A stretch of 64,000 bases of DNA, taken from contig NZ_BSTJ01000015.1 of the NCBI RefSeq assembly GCF_030269445.1, positions 196,747 through 260,746 on the forward strand, given 5' to 3'. Made by a program: the position numbers and the translations under genes. Below, piece by piece: positions 51,606 to 59,670 of this stretch. This DNA is from Actinoallomurus iriomotensis. Lineage in GTDB: Bacteria > Actinomycetota > Actinomycetes > Streptosporangiales > Streptosporangiaceae. Each line of letters opens with the position of its first letter. Position 1 is the stretch's first letter. The notes under the pieces are model-generated. The model saw only the letters and a program-made list of their open reading frames with translations, was not told the DNA's origin and made no database searches.

Positions 51606-52145
51606 GTGAGTGTCACGGCTCTGGTCGTCATCGACATGCTCAACCCGTACGACCACGAGGACGGCGACCAGCTGGCGGCCGAGGCGGAGAAGATCGCCGA
51701 ACCCCTGCACGGGCTGATCGAACGGGCGCGCGACCACGATGAGGTCCGCGTCGTGTACGTCAACGACAACTTCGGCGACTTCTCGGCGAGCCGGCAGGAC
51801 CTGGTCGACCGTGCCCTCAAGGGCCGCCGGCCGGACATCGTGAAGCCGATCGTCCCCCCGCCGGACGCGACGTTCCTGACCAAGGTGCGGCACAGCGTGT
51901 TCTACGGAACGCCGCTGGAGTACCTGCTGCAGCGCATCGACGCCGAACGCCTCATCCTCACCGGCCAGGTGACCGAACAGTGCGTGCTCTACAGCGCCCT
52001 GGACGCGTACGTGCGCCACTTCCCGATCATGATCCCCCGCGACGCCGTGGCCTGCATCGACCCCGAACTGGGCGACGCCGCACTCCGCATGATGGAACGG
52101 AACATGCGCGCCGACATCGTCACCACCGCCGAGTGCCTCCGCTGA
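51606..52145 (+). CDS. Isochorismatase-like cysteine hydrolase
   Basis: A 179-residue cysteine hydrolase. The catalytic triad is D10 (VVIDMLNPY), K93 (FLTKVRHSVF) and C126 (GQVTEQCV). The cis-peptide V-T-E-Q turn is typical. Relatives hydrolyse isochorismate, nicotinamide or carbamoylsarcosine. The size fits nicotinamidase-like enzymes, but no substrate is proven. The GTG start has GGGGGCAGGTGAG upstream. Confidence 0.87.
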   Translation: MSVTALVVIDMLNPYDHEDGDQLAAEAEKIAEPLHGLIERARDHDEVRVVYVNDNFGDFSASRQDLVDRALKGRRPDIVKPIVPPPDATFLTKVRHSVFYGTPLEYLLQRIDAERLILTGQVTEQCVLYSALDAYVRHFPIMIPRDAVACIDPELGDAALRMMERNMRADIVTTAECLR

Positions 52146-52182
52146 CCGCCTCGGCCGACGACGGCCTACCGGACCGGGGCGT

Positions 52183-53007
52183 TCAGCCCTCGCGCCAGGC
52201 GGCGGAGTCCAGGGCGCCCGCCGCCTGCGGCCCCATCAGGACCAGGCCGCCGTCGACGAACAGCGAGGCGCCCGTGACGTACGAGGCGGACGGGTCGGTG
52301 AGGAACGCGATGGCCGCCGCCACCTCGCGGGCGTCGCCCGGGCGGCCCAGCGGGTAGCCGGGACGGGTGTCCGGGCGGGGCGGCTGGTCCTCCTGGCCCG
52401 TCATCGGCGTGGCGATCTCCCCCGGCGCGACGGTGTTCACGGTGATCCCGTACGGGGAGAGCTCCAGCGCGAGCACCCGCGCCAGCATCTTCAGGCCGCC
52501 CTTGGCCGCACAGTACGGCCCGGCGCCGACCCGCGGATACTCCTCGTGCACGCTCGTCACGTTGACGATGCGGCCCCCGCCGCCCTGCGAGGTCATCCGG
52601 CGGGCCGCCCGCTGGGCGCACAGGAAGGCGCCGTCGAGGTCGACCGACAGCACGGACCGCCACTCGTCGTACTCCATCTCCAGGAGCGAGCGGCCGCTGC
52701 CGGTGCCGGCGTTGTTGACCAGCACCCCGATGCCGCCCAGTTCGTCGGCGAGCTCGTCCACGACGCCCGCCGCGGTGACCGGATCGGTCAGGTCGTGGCG
52801 GCGCACCGCGCACGTCCGGCCGAGCGCGCGGACCTCCTCGGCGGTACGCCGTGCGCCGTCCTCGTCACGGTGGAAGGTGATCCCCACGTCGAGGCCGCGC
52901 TCGGCCAGCGTGACCGCGGTGGCCTTGCCGATGCCGGAGTCGGCACCGGTGATCACCGCGATGCTCGGGTAGCCGGTCCCATGGACCGGGGCGTCTGCTG
53001 CGGTCAT
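52183..53007 (-). CDS. SDR family oxidoreductase
   Basis: A 274-residue classical SDR. Cofactor motif AVITGADSGIGKATA, NNAG-type NNAGTG, catalytic Ser in VTSVHEEY and YCAAKGG are visible, the last with YxxxK spacing. It resembles 3-oxoacyl-ACP reductase-like and glucose-1-dehydrogenase-type enzymes. The substrate is unknown. It lies alone, convergent with the isochorismatase gene. Confidence 0.85.
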   Translation of the reverse strand: MTAADAPVHGTGYPSIAVITGADSGIGKATAVTLAERGLDVGITFHRDEDGARRTAEEVRALGRTCAVRRHDLTDPVTAAGVVDELADELGGIGVLVNNAGTGSGRSLLEMEYDEWRSVLSVDLDGAFLCAQRAARRMTSQGGGGRIVNVTSVHEEYPRVGAGPYCAAKGGLKMLARVLALELSPYGITVNTVAPGEIATPMTGQEDQPPRPDTRPGYPLGRPGDAREVAAAIAFLTDPSASYVTGASLFVDGGLVLMGPQAAGALDSAAWREG

Positions 53008-53051
53008 GCCCGCGCCCTACCCGTACGGGGCGTGAGGAACCCGAACGCCTC

Positions 53052-53411
53052 TCACACCCGGTGCAACCGGCGGTGGGCCGCCGCGAGACCGGTCGCGACC
53101 TGGTCGTCGCACGCGAAGCCCACCAGTTCGGCGACCCGGCGGACGGAACCGGTGTCCGGCAGCGCCACGCACGCCGGAGTGTGCAGGACGTCGGCCCGCC
53201 GCCGGACCCGCGTGATCGCGCGCAGGCCGGCGCAGTCGCAGAAGCTCGTGGTCGTCAGGTCCACGATCAGCGCGGTCACACCCTGGTCCAGGAGGCTGAA
53301 CAGCGCTTCACGGATCATCGGCGCGTTGTAGGCGTCGATCTCGGGCGGCAGCACGACGGTGTCTCCGCGCACCGTTGTCACGGGCAGCTGGAATGGCGTC
53401 AAGGCAGGCAT
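53052..53411 (-). CDS. STAS-domain protein with Cys at the phospho-serine site
   Basis: A 119-residue protein with one STAS domain. It has the usual beta-alpha pattern and a DLTTTSFCDCAGLRAI region where most homologues read DSAG or DSSG. The residue normally phosphorylated is therefore C60. It cannot be switched by serine phosphorylation, so it may be constitutively active or redox-sensitive. GAGGAG precedes the ATG. No partner anti-sigma factor is adjacent. Confidence 0.8.
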   Translation of the reverse strand: MPALTPFQLPVTTVRGDTVVLPPEIDAYNAPMIREALFSLLDQGVTALIVDLTTTSFCDCAGLRAITRVRRRADVLHTPACVALPDTGSVRRVAELVGFACDDQVATGLAAAHRRLHRV

Positions 53412-53577
53412 TGCCGGCTCCTCACATCGCAAAATGGTGAGGGCCGCGTGTTTGGACCCTTCGCCCGCGACAAGCGGCGGGCGGCTCTCTCCACCATCCA
53501 CCCGGCGACCGTCCGCAGTCAACCGCCCCGCCAAGCCGTGCACGGGCACGCCGCATCCCGTACGACCGGGCGGCGGC

Positions 53578-54450
53578 TCAGGCGTCCCGGCCGGACAACC
53601 GGCTGACCAGCGCGTACAGCGCGGAGTGGTCCAGGCCGCCGTCGCCCTGGGCCTTGAGCGCGGCGAGGAGCTGGGCGACCGCCGCACCCAGCGGAATGAC
53701 GACGCCCGCCTCCCGCGCGGCGCCGGTGACGATGCCCATGTCCTTGTCGTGCAGCTCGACGCGGAACCCCGGTTCGAAGTCGCGGGCGACCATCGAGGAG
53801 CCCTTGCGTTCGAGTACGACGCTGCCCGCCATGCCGGCGCGGAGCACCTGGAGGGCGGCGTTCGTGTCGACGCCGTGGGCCTCGAGGAACACGATCGCCT
53901 CGGCGAGCAGCTGGAGGTTGCCGGCGACGATGAGCTGGTTGGCCGCCTTGACGGTCTGGCCGGCGCCGGACGGTCCGACGTGCACCATGGTGGCGCCGAC
54001 CACCTCGAAGACCGGAACGGCGTCCGCGAAGTCGCGGTCCGCCCCGCCGACCGCGATCGACAGCTTGCCGTCGATCGCGCCCTGCTCGCCGCCGGACACG
54101 GGGGCGTCCAGGACGCGGAACCCGCGCTCGGCCCCTTCGGCCGCCAGCTCGGCCGCGACGTCGGGCCGGATCGTGGAGAAGTCGATGACGAGCGTGCCGG
54201 GCCGCGCGTGTGCGAAGACCTCCGTGAGCACCGCGCGTACGTCCGGTGAGTCGGGCAGCATCGTGGCGACGACGTCGGCGTCGCGTACCGCCTCGGCGAC
54301 GCCGTCCGCGCCGCGGCCGCCGCGCTCGACGAGGCGCTCGATCTTGGCCGGAGTGCGGTTGTACCCGATGACCTCGAAGCCGGCCGCCACCAGGTTGGCG
54401 GCCATCGGGCCGCCCATGATGCCCAGTCCGATGAACCCGACGGTCGTCAT
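53578..54450 (-). CDS. glxR: Tartronate semialdehyde reductase-like (2-hydroxy-3-oxopropionate reductase)
   Basis: A 290-residue beta-hydroxyacid dehydrogenase. VGFIGLGIMGGPMAANL, DAPVSGGEQGA and the catalytic Lys in GQTVKAANQLI are typical of GlxR/GarR. It should reduce tartronate semialdehyde to glycerate. Its start overlaps the end of the hydroxypyruvate isomerase gene (ATGA), the normal order in glyoxylate catabolism. The glyoxylate carboligase gene usually found with them is not in the window. Confidence 0.85.
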   Translation of the reverse strand: MTTVGFIGLGIMGGPMAANLVAAGFEVIGYNRTPAKIERLVERGGRGADGVAEAVRDADVVATMLPDSPDVRAVLTEVFAHARPGTLVIDFSTIRPDVAAELAAEGAERGFRVLDAPVSGGEQGAIDGKLSIAVGGADRDFADAVPVFEVVGATMVHVGPSGAGQTVKAANQLIVAGNLQLLAEAIVFLEAHGVDTNAALQVLRAGMAGSVVLERKGSSMVARDFEPGFRVELHDKDMGIVTGAAREAGVVIPLGAAVAQLLAALKAQGDGGLDHSALYALVSRLSGRDA

Positions 54451-55262
54451 CGTTGCCCCTCCAGATCGCCCCGGCGCAGCCAGGCCAGGCTCTCCTCGGT
54501 CGTGGTGGACGGCCGGTACTCCAGCGAAACCCAGCCGTCGTAGCCATGGTGCCGCAGCGAGGCGAGGTGACCGGCGAGGTCGAGGTCGCCGGTGCCGGGC
54601 TCACCCCGGCCCGGCGCGTCCGCGATCTGGACGTGACGGATCGCGCCGGCGTGCCGGGCGATGGCGGCGCCGACGTCGTCGCCGTTGACCGCCAGGTGGT
54701 AGAGGTCGCAGAGGAACCCGACGTTGTCCGCTCCGGCCGCGGCGTTCGCCGCGTCGACGACCGCGACGGCCTGGCCGGCGGTGCGCAGCGGGTACGGCTT
54801 GGGCCCGCTCACCGCCTCGATCAGCACGACGGCGCCGATCCGGCCGGCCGCCTCGGCGGCCAGGGCGAGGCTCGCCATGGCCGTCTCGTGCTGGAGCCCG
54901 GACTCCACGTCCTCGACCCGGTTGCCGTACAGGGCGTTGAACACGCGGACGCCGAGGCGTTCGCCGATGCCGACGGCGACCTCGACGTTGTCGCGGAACT
55001 CCCCGGCCCGCCGCGGGATGGACAGCACGCCGCAGTCGGGTCCGGCCAGGTCGCCACCGAAGAAGTTCAGCCCGACGAGCCGTACGCCCGCGTCCTGGAT
55101 CGCGGACACGAAGGCGTCGACCTGGGCGTCGCCCGGCACCGGGGAGGCGAACGGCCACCAGAACTCGACCGCCTCGAACCCGGCCTTCCGCGCCGCGGCG
55201 GGGCGGTCGAGCAGCGGCAGCTCGGTGAACAGCATCGAGCAGTTGGCGAGGTAACGCGTCAC
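54447..55262 (-). CDS. hyi: Hydroxypyruvate isomerase
   Basis: A 271-residue TIM-barrel isomerase. Start TRYLANCSMLFTELPLLDR, FEAVEFWWPF with the metal-site Glu, LIEAVSGPKPYPL and CDLYHLAVNGDD with metal ligands match Hyi. The reaction interconverts hydroxypyruvate and tartronate semialdehyde. The GTG at 55262 is preferred because homology begins there and GAGG lies 5-6 nt upstream. It is co-transcribed with glxR. Confidence 0.83.
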   Translation of the reverse strand: MTRYLANCSMLFTELPLLDRPAAARKAGFEAVEFWWPFASPVPGDAQVDAFVSAIQDAGVRLVGLNFFGGDLAGPDCGVLSIPRRAGEFRDNVEVAVGIGERLGVRVFNALYGNRVEDVESGLQHETAMASLALAAEAAGRIGAVVLIEAVSGPKPYPLRTAGQAVAVVDAANAAAGADNVGFLCDLYHLAVNGDDVGAAIARHAGAIRHVQIADAPGRGEPGTGDLDLAGHLASLRHHGYDGWVSLEYRPSTTTEESLAWLRRGDLEGQR

Positions 55263-55312
55263 GATGGCCTCACGATGACGACTGCCGCATGAGGGGCGCC
55301 CTCTCTTTCCGG

Positions 55313-56068
55313 TCAGGGTTTGCGGGCGACGCCGGCGAGGAGCCATCCGGTCGAGTCGCGCAGCGGACGGTCGGGGCGCCATTGAGGCGGCGGGACCAGG
55401 CCCGGCTCCACCAGGACGAGGTCGCCGAACAGCGCCTCGATCTCCGCGCGGCTGCGTTGGGCCATCGTCACGTTGAGGGAGGCGGCGAACTCGGCCGTCA
55501 CCGCCCGGTCCTCGGGCGGGATGCCCTCGGGGTGATAGTGGGTGAGCACGACGTGGCTGCCCGGGGCCGCGCCGGAGACGAACTCCTTCACCAGCCCCGC
55601 CGGGTCGTCCTCGTCCTCGAAGTAGTGCAGCACCGCGGTCAGCACGATCCCCACCGGCCGGCGGAAGTCGATCAGCTTGCCCACCTCGGGGCTGGAGAGG
55701 ATGTCGCCCGGCCGGCGGATGTCGGCGAGCAGCGCGGTCGCCACGCTGGAGCTGGACAGCAGCGCCTGGAAGTGGTTGACGACCATCGGCTCGTTGTCGA
55801 CATAGACGACCGTGGCGGACGGCTCCGCGGCGGCCGCGAGGTCGTGGACGTTGCCGCGTCCAGGCATGCCGCAGCCGAGGTCGAGGAACTGCCGGACGCC
55901 GACGGACAGCAGGTGGCGTACGGCCCGCCGCATGAACTGGCGGTTCTCCCGGACCCCGGCCAGCGCCGAGGGCAGGGCGGCCCCGATCTGCTCCGCGGCG
56001 TCCCGGTCCGCCCGGTAGTTGTCCTTGCCGCCCATCGCATAGTCGTACATCCGAGCCTCATTGGGCAC
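55313..56068 (-). CDS. SAM-dependent methyltransferase, DUF574 family, with possible non-AUG start
   Basis: A 251-residue protein (from GTG 56068) of the same family as 188-1009. NEARMYDYAMGGKDNYRADRDAAEQ, FLDLGCGMPGRGNVHD and VVYVDNEPMVV are conserved. The listed GTG lacks a Shine-Dalgarno sequence. Thirteen codons further upstream in frame the protein reads SHDRPPKRFNPA after an ATT at 56107-56105, which is preceded by GGTGAGG at ideal 7-nt spacing. Homologues usually start there with a methionine, so ATT initiation is plausible. Confidence 0.82.
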   Translation of the reverse strand: MPNEARMYDYAMGGKDNYRADRDAAEQIGAALPSALAGVRENRQFMRRAVRHLLSVGVRQFLDLGCGMPGRGNVHDLAAAAEPSATVVYVDNEPMVVNHFQALLSSSSVATALLADIRRPGDILSSPEVGKLIDFRRPVGIVLTAVLHYFEDEDDPAGLVKEFVSGAAPGSHVVLTHYHPEGIPPEDRAVTAEFAASLNVTMAQRSRAEIEALFGDLVLVEPGLVPPPQWRPDRPLRDSTGWLLAGVARKP

Positions 56069-56261
56069 GGCGGGATTGAAGCGCTTCGGCGGGCGGTCGT
56101 GGGAAATGCCGATACCTCACCTTCCGGACGTACACCGAAGGTTAGCGAAAAACTTAAATGGCGGGTTAATGCTATGCAGCTCGTCCTGCACCCGGCGACG
56201 TTCGGCCGGCTCATGGACCGGCTGGCGCGGCGCGGCCATGGGACAGCGGCGCGACCGTTCC

Positions 56262-57755
56262 TCACCAGGCGAGGAGCCCCCAGTAGGCCGCCCACGGGAC
56301 GAAGATCGCTCCTGCGGCCACCAGCGCGGCGACGCGGACGCGACCACCTGTCACAGGCGTACGCCGGTTCCGCCAGGCGGAGATCGCGGTGACGACCGTG
56401 GCGACGGCGACGATGACGGCGAGGAGCTGGAGGATCAGCCACGGGAGCGGGCGACCGGCAAGGACCGGGCCGATGAGCTGTCCGCTCGTCGCGAAGACCG
56501 AGAGCGCGAACAGCAGCGTTCCGACGACGGCCATCAGGCCCGCCGCCGCCAGCAGGCGGGCCGGACGGCGGGCCGCGGCCGCCGCCGAGCGCCCGGTGAT
56601 CCGGCCCACGATCCCGGTGACCGGGTATCCGACGAACACCAGCAGGAAGAACGCGATCACGGCCCACTGAAGGCCGTTGGCCTCGTACCAGACACCGTTC
56701 GACGGGGCACGGCTGGTGAGCGCCTGCCGTGGAGGCGCGGCGGCGCTGGACAGGGGCGGACGGCCGTCGGCGACCTGGTGGATCCACGCCGTCATCGTGG
56801 CCGCGTAGCCGGGGGCGAGGGCGCCCAGTGGGTGGCCGCCCAACAGCGGGCCGCCGAGATTCTCGAACCCGTCGGTCGTACGGTGACCGTTGTGGCCCGC
56901 GCCGGCGACGAACCGGATGGTCACGTGATCGTTACCAGCGCGAGCGAGGACGCGTTCGAAGATCTGCGCGCTCTCTCGCGGCGGCACCTGGGTGTCGTGC
57001 TCGCCCCACAGCGCGAGCACCGGCTGCCGAAAGCGTGCGAGCAAGGGCACCGGGTCGTACCCGGCCGCGGGGAACAGGCCCGCCCCATCGACGAGGTGCG
57101 CCGCCGGGCCGGCGATCGTGTCGAGCAGGGATCCGGAGACATGGTCGTGGCGCAGATGGACGGCGAGATCCCAGGTCTGCGTGCGCAGCGGCGTGTAGGC
57201 GGGGCCCCCGATCGTGATCAGGAACGCGATGTCCGAGGACCGCGACGCGGCCAATGGGGCGACCCAGCCGCCCTCGCTGAAACCCCACAGGCCGACCGTC
57301 GCCGGATCGACGCCGGGACTGGCCTGGAGGGTCCGTACGCCGGCGAGCGCGTCGGCGGCCAGGAGGGAGAAGTCGCGGTGCATCTTGGAATAGCCGATGG
57401 TCCGCTTGTCGTACACGAGCGCGGCGATCCCGGCGCGGGCGAACGCCTCGGCCTCCTGCGCGTACTCCTGCCTCGGCCCGGGGCCGGATCCGCCCACCAG
57501 GACGACGCCCGGAACGCGGCCCGTACTCCTGATCGGCGCGACGACCGTCCCGTGCAGGACCAGGCCGTCGCCGCCGCGGAAGGAGACATCGGTGCGGGTC
57601 AGGCCGTCGCCGGCGGAACGCGGTGCCGCGGCGTCGTACGAGGCGGGGGCCGCCATCGCCGGCGTCGACATGAGCGCGAAGAGCGGCGACGCCAGCAGCC
57701 CGATCGCCCACCCGGCCGCACGCCGGGATCCGCGGGATTTGAACGAGAGCAGCAC
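56262..57755 (-). CDS. Membrane-anchored alpha/beta hydrolase
   Basis: A 497-residue protein. A signal/anchor helix (AAGWAIGLLASPLFALMSTPAMA) leads to an extracytoplasmic alpha/beta hydrolase domain with VGGSGPGPR, the nucleophile elbow GFSEGG, LALWGEHDTQVPP and the His in GAGHNGH. Three or four C-terminal transmembrane helices follow (from about residue 350). The substrate is unknown. The GTG at 57755 is set by AAAGGAGAG. It lies 112 nt after an ArsR-type regulator gene on the same strand, which likely controls it. Confidence 0.82.
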   Translation of the reverse strand: MLLSFKSRGSRRAAGWAIGLLASPLFALMSTPAMAAPASYDAAAPRSAGDGLTRTDVSFRGGDGLVLHGTVVAPIRSTGRVPGVVLVGGSGPGPRQEYAQEAEAFARAGIAALVYDKRTIGYSKMHRDFSLLAADALAGVRTLQASPGVDPATVGLWGFSEGGWVAPLAASRSSDIAFLITIGGPAYTPLRTQTWDLAVHLRHDHVSGSLLDTIAGPAAHLVDGAGLFPAAGYDPVPLLARFRQPVLALWGEHDTQVPPRESAQIFERVLARAGNDHVTIRFVAGAGHNGHRTTDGFENLGGPLLGGHPLGALAPGYAATMTAWIHQVADGRPPLSSAAAPPRQALTSRAPSNGVWYEANGLQWAVIAFFLLVFVGYPVTGIVGRITGRSAAAAARRPARLLAAAGLMAVVGTLLFALSVFATSGQLIGPVLAGRPLPWLILQLLAVIVAVATVVTAISAWRNRRTPVTGGRVRVAALVAAGAIFVPWAAYWGLLAW

Positions 57756-57867
57756 GACGTGCTCTCCTTTCTCTGGGATTCGTGTACGCGAAGACACGCC
57801 CGCCGAGGGCGTGGTGATACGGGTTCCGCTCACCGGGTCGCCGAGCGTGCAGGCTCGGCGACCCGGG

Positions 57868-58449
57868 TCATTCCGCGGGTTCGGCGGCGGCCGCCTCGGG
57901 GACGCCGAGCAGCCGGACGTGTACCGGGCGTGCGCCGGGAGGCATCTCCTCCGTCGATCGGGAGAAGCGGTAGATCATCGCGATGTACTCCTCGAAGAAC
58001 TCCTTCGCCTCGTCGAGGGTGAGACGAAGGGTGGCGCGGGAGAACAAGAACGCATCCGCCCACTCGCCCAGCGCCTCGGGGTCGGCGGCGAAGCGGGAGA
58101 CCAGCTCGACGACTTCGGCGACGTTGTGTCGCATCATCTCCGAGAGCGCCTCACGCACCTCCGGTGTCTGACGGCTGTACGGCGGGAACCGGCGATCAGC
58201 GGGCACGGCGCGCCACCAGCGTTGCCGTCCCTTGGACAGCTCCGGCACCTCTTCGATGAAGCCGTGCTTGGCGAGCTGCCTGAGGTGGTAGCTGGTCGCT
58301 CCGGTGCTCTCGCCGAGCGCCCGGGCGAGGGTCGCGGAGTTCACCGGCCCATCACGCAGGCACTCCTCGATCCTGCGCCGGAGTGGATGCGCGAGCAGCC
58401 GGATCGCCGCGGCGTCGGTGATCTGCTGAGCCGGAGGACGATCTGCCAC
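57868..58449 (-). CDS. ArsR-family transcriptional regulator
   Basis: A 193-residue regulator with a winged helix-turn-helix (IRLLAHPLRRRIEECLRDGPVNSATLARALGESTGATSYHLRQLAKHGFIEE, about residues 14-67). The C-terminal effector half is rich in aromatic residues. No cysteine metal site is visible, so a metal effector is unlikely. A palindromic operator lies in the region upstream (58469-58496), fitting autoregulation. The GTG start is the best supported. The hydrolase gene follows in the same direction. Confidence 0.85.
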   Translation of the reverse strand: MADRPPAQQITDAAAIRLLAHPLRRRIEECLRDGPVNSATLARALGESTGATSYHLRQLAKHGFIEEVPELSKGRQRWWRAVPADRRFPPYSRQTPEVREALSEMMRHNVAEVVELVSRFAADPEALGEWADAFLFSRATLRLTLDEAKEFFEEYIAMIYRFSRSTEEMPPGARPVHVRLLGVPEAAAAEPAE

Positions 58450-58468
58450 CCGTTGATCATAAGCACTC

Positions 58469-58496
58469 GCAAAGAGCTTTTGCAAAGACTCTTTGC
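58469..58496. promoter_or_regulatory. Palindromic operator for the ArsR regulator
   Basis: GCAAAGACTCTTTGC (58482-58496) is a perfect 7+1+7 palindrome. A related GCAAAGAGCTTTTGC (58469-58483) overlaps it, and the outer GCAAAGAG/CTCTTTGC arms are also perfectly paired. It sits 20 bp upstream of the regulator start on the leftward strand, in the right place to block its promoter. Two dimers could bind side by side. Confidence 0.65.
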
Positions 58497-58547
58497 ATGG
58501 GGCGGCGTCCGGCGCACCGGCCGGCTCAGCGGCCCGGTGCCGTACGG

Positions 58548-59624
58548 TCAGGTCTCGGCGAGTCCGGCGTACGCGGCGAGGACGAGACCGGCGCCGCGGG
58601 CGTCGCCGGTGAGGCCGCCGGCCATGCGGTTCATGACGTACGACACGGTCATCCCGGCGTCCAGGTCCGCGACGACGACCGAGCCGCCCCAGCCGCCCCA
58701 CGCCACGGTGCGGGGGTTCGGCAGCGGCAGGCCGCGGGAGGGCAGGCCGTACCCGAGGCCGAACCGCACCCACGTGCCGAGCACGCGGTCGACACCGTCG
58801 GACTGCTGTTCGAAGACGCGTTCGCAGCCCGCGGCCGACAGGAGCGAGCCGCCCCCGGTGGCCATGACCGACTGGATCCGGGCCACCGACCGGGCGTTGC
58901 CGTGGCCCCCGGCGGCGGGGATCTCGGCGCGGCGCCACTCCGTGGTCCAGCTCACCTCGGCCATGTGCCGCGGCGGGGCCGGTGGAGGGGCGTCTTCGGG
59001 CGGGATGACGTGGGCCACCCGGTGGTCGTGCTCGGTGGGCAGGCCGATGTGGAAGTCGGCGCCGAGCGGGCCGGCGACCTCCTCGAGGAAGAACGTGCCG
59101 AGCGTCCGGCCGGTGATCCGGCGCACCACCTCGCCGACGAGGTAGCCCTGCGTCAGCGCGTGGTAGCCGGACTCGGTGCCCGGCTCCCACTCCGGCTCCT
59201 GGGCGGCCAGCAGCGACGTCGCCTTCTCCCAGTCGTACAGGTCGGCGCCGTTGAACCGGCCGGTCCACTTCGGCAGGCCGGCGGTGTGGCCCATGAGGTG
59301 CCGGACCTCCACGCGTTCCTTGCCCGCCGCGGCGAACTCCGGCCAGTACCGCGCGACCGGCGCGTGGAAGTCCAGCTCACCGCGGTCGGCCAGTATCAGT
59401 GCGCACAGCGCGGTCATCGTCTTGGTGATGGACCAGACATTCGTGATGGTGTCGCGCCGCCACGGACCGTCGTGGGTCTGCCCGCCCCACAGGTCGACGA
59501 CCGGCTCGTCACCGAGGTACACGGCGACCGACGCGCCCACGTCGGCGCCGCCGGCCAGGTTCGCGGTCAGCGCCTCGCGCACCGCGGCGAAACGCTCGTC
59601 ACAGAATCCCTCGACGTCTGCCAC
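58548..59624 (-). CDS. Serine hydrolase, class C beta-lactamase/esterase family
   Basis: A 358-residue penicillin-binding-protein-fold hydrolase. The nucleophile motif is SITK (S65-K68), the second motif GYHALTQGY, and the third WGGWGGS. EstB-type esterases share these features, so carboxylesterase rather than beta-lactam resistance is likely. It has no signal peptide and should be cytosolic. The start is uncertain. A GTG at 59624 is chosen because similarity begins just after it. Confidence 0.82.
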   Translation of the reverse strand: MADVEGFCDERFAAVREALTANLAGGADVGASVAVYLGDEPVVDLWGGQTHDGPWRRDTITNVWSITKTMTALCALILADRGELDFHAPVARYWPEFAAAGKERVEVRHLMGHTAGLPKWTGRFNGADLYDWEKATSLLAAQEPEWEPGTESGYHALTQGYLVGEVVRRITGRTLGTFFLEEVAGPLGADFHIGLPTEHDHRVAHVIPPEDAPPPAPPRHMAEVSWTTEWRRAEIPAAGGHGNARSVARIQSVMATGGGSLLSAAGCERVFEQQSDGVDRVLGTWVRFGLGYGLPSRGLPLPNPRTVAWGGWGGSVVVADLDAGMTVSYVMNRMAGGLTGDARGAGLVLAAYAGLAET

Positions 59625-59670
59625 ACCCAGGACTCTAGGACGAGACGCCCGCCGGCACACGGGGCCCGCG

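Noticed and set aside
53578-55262. Complete glyoxylate or allantoin catabolic cluster
   Set aside because: Only hyi and glxR are present. No glyoxylate carboligase, allantoinase or glycerate kinase gene adjoins them.
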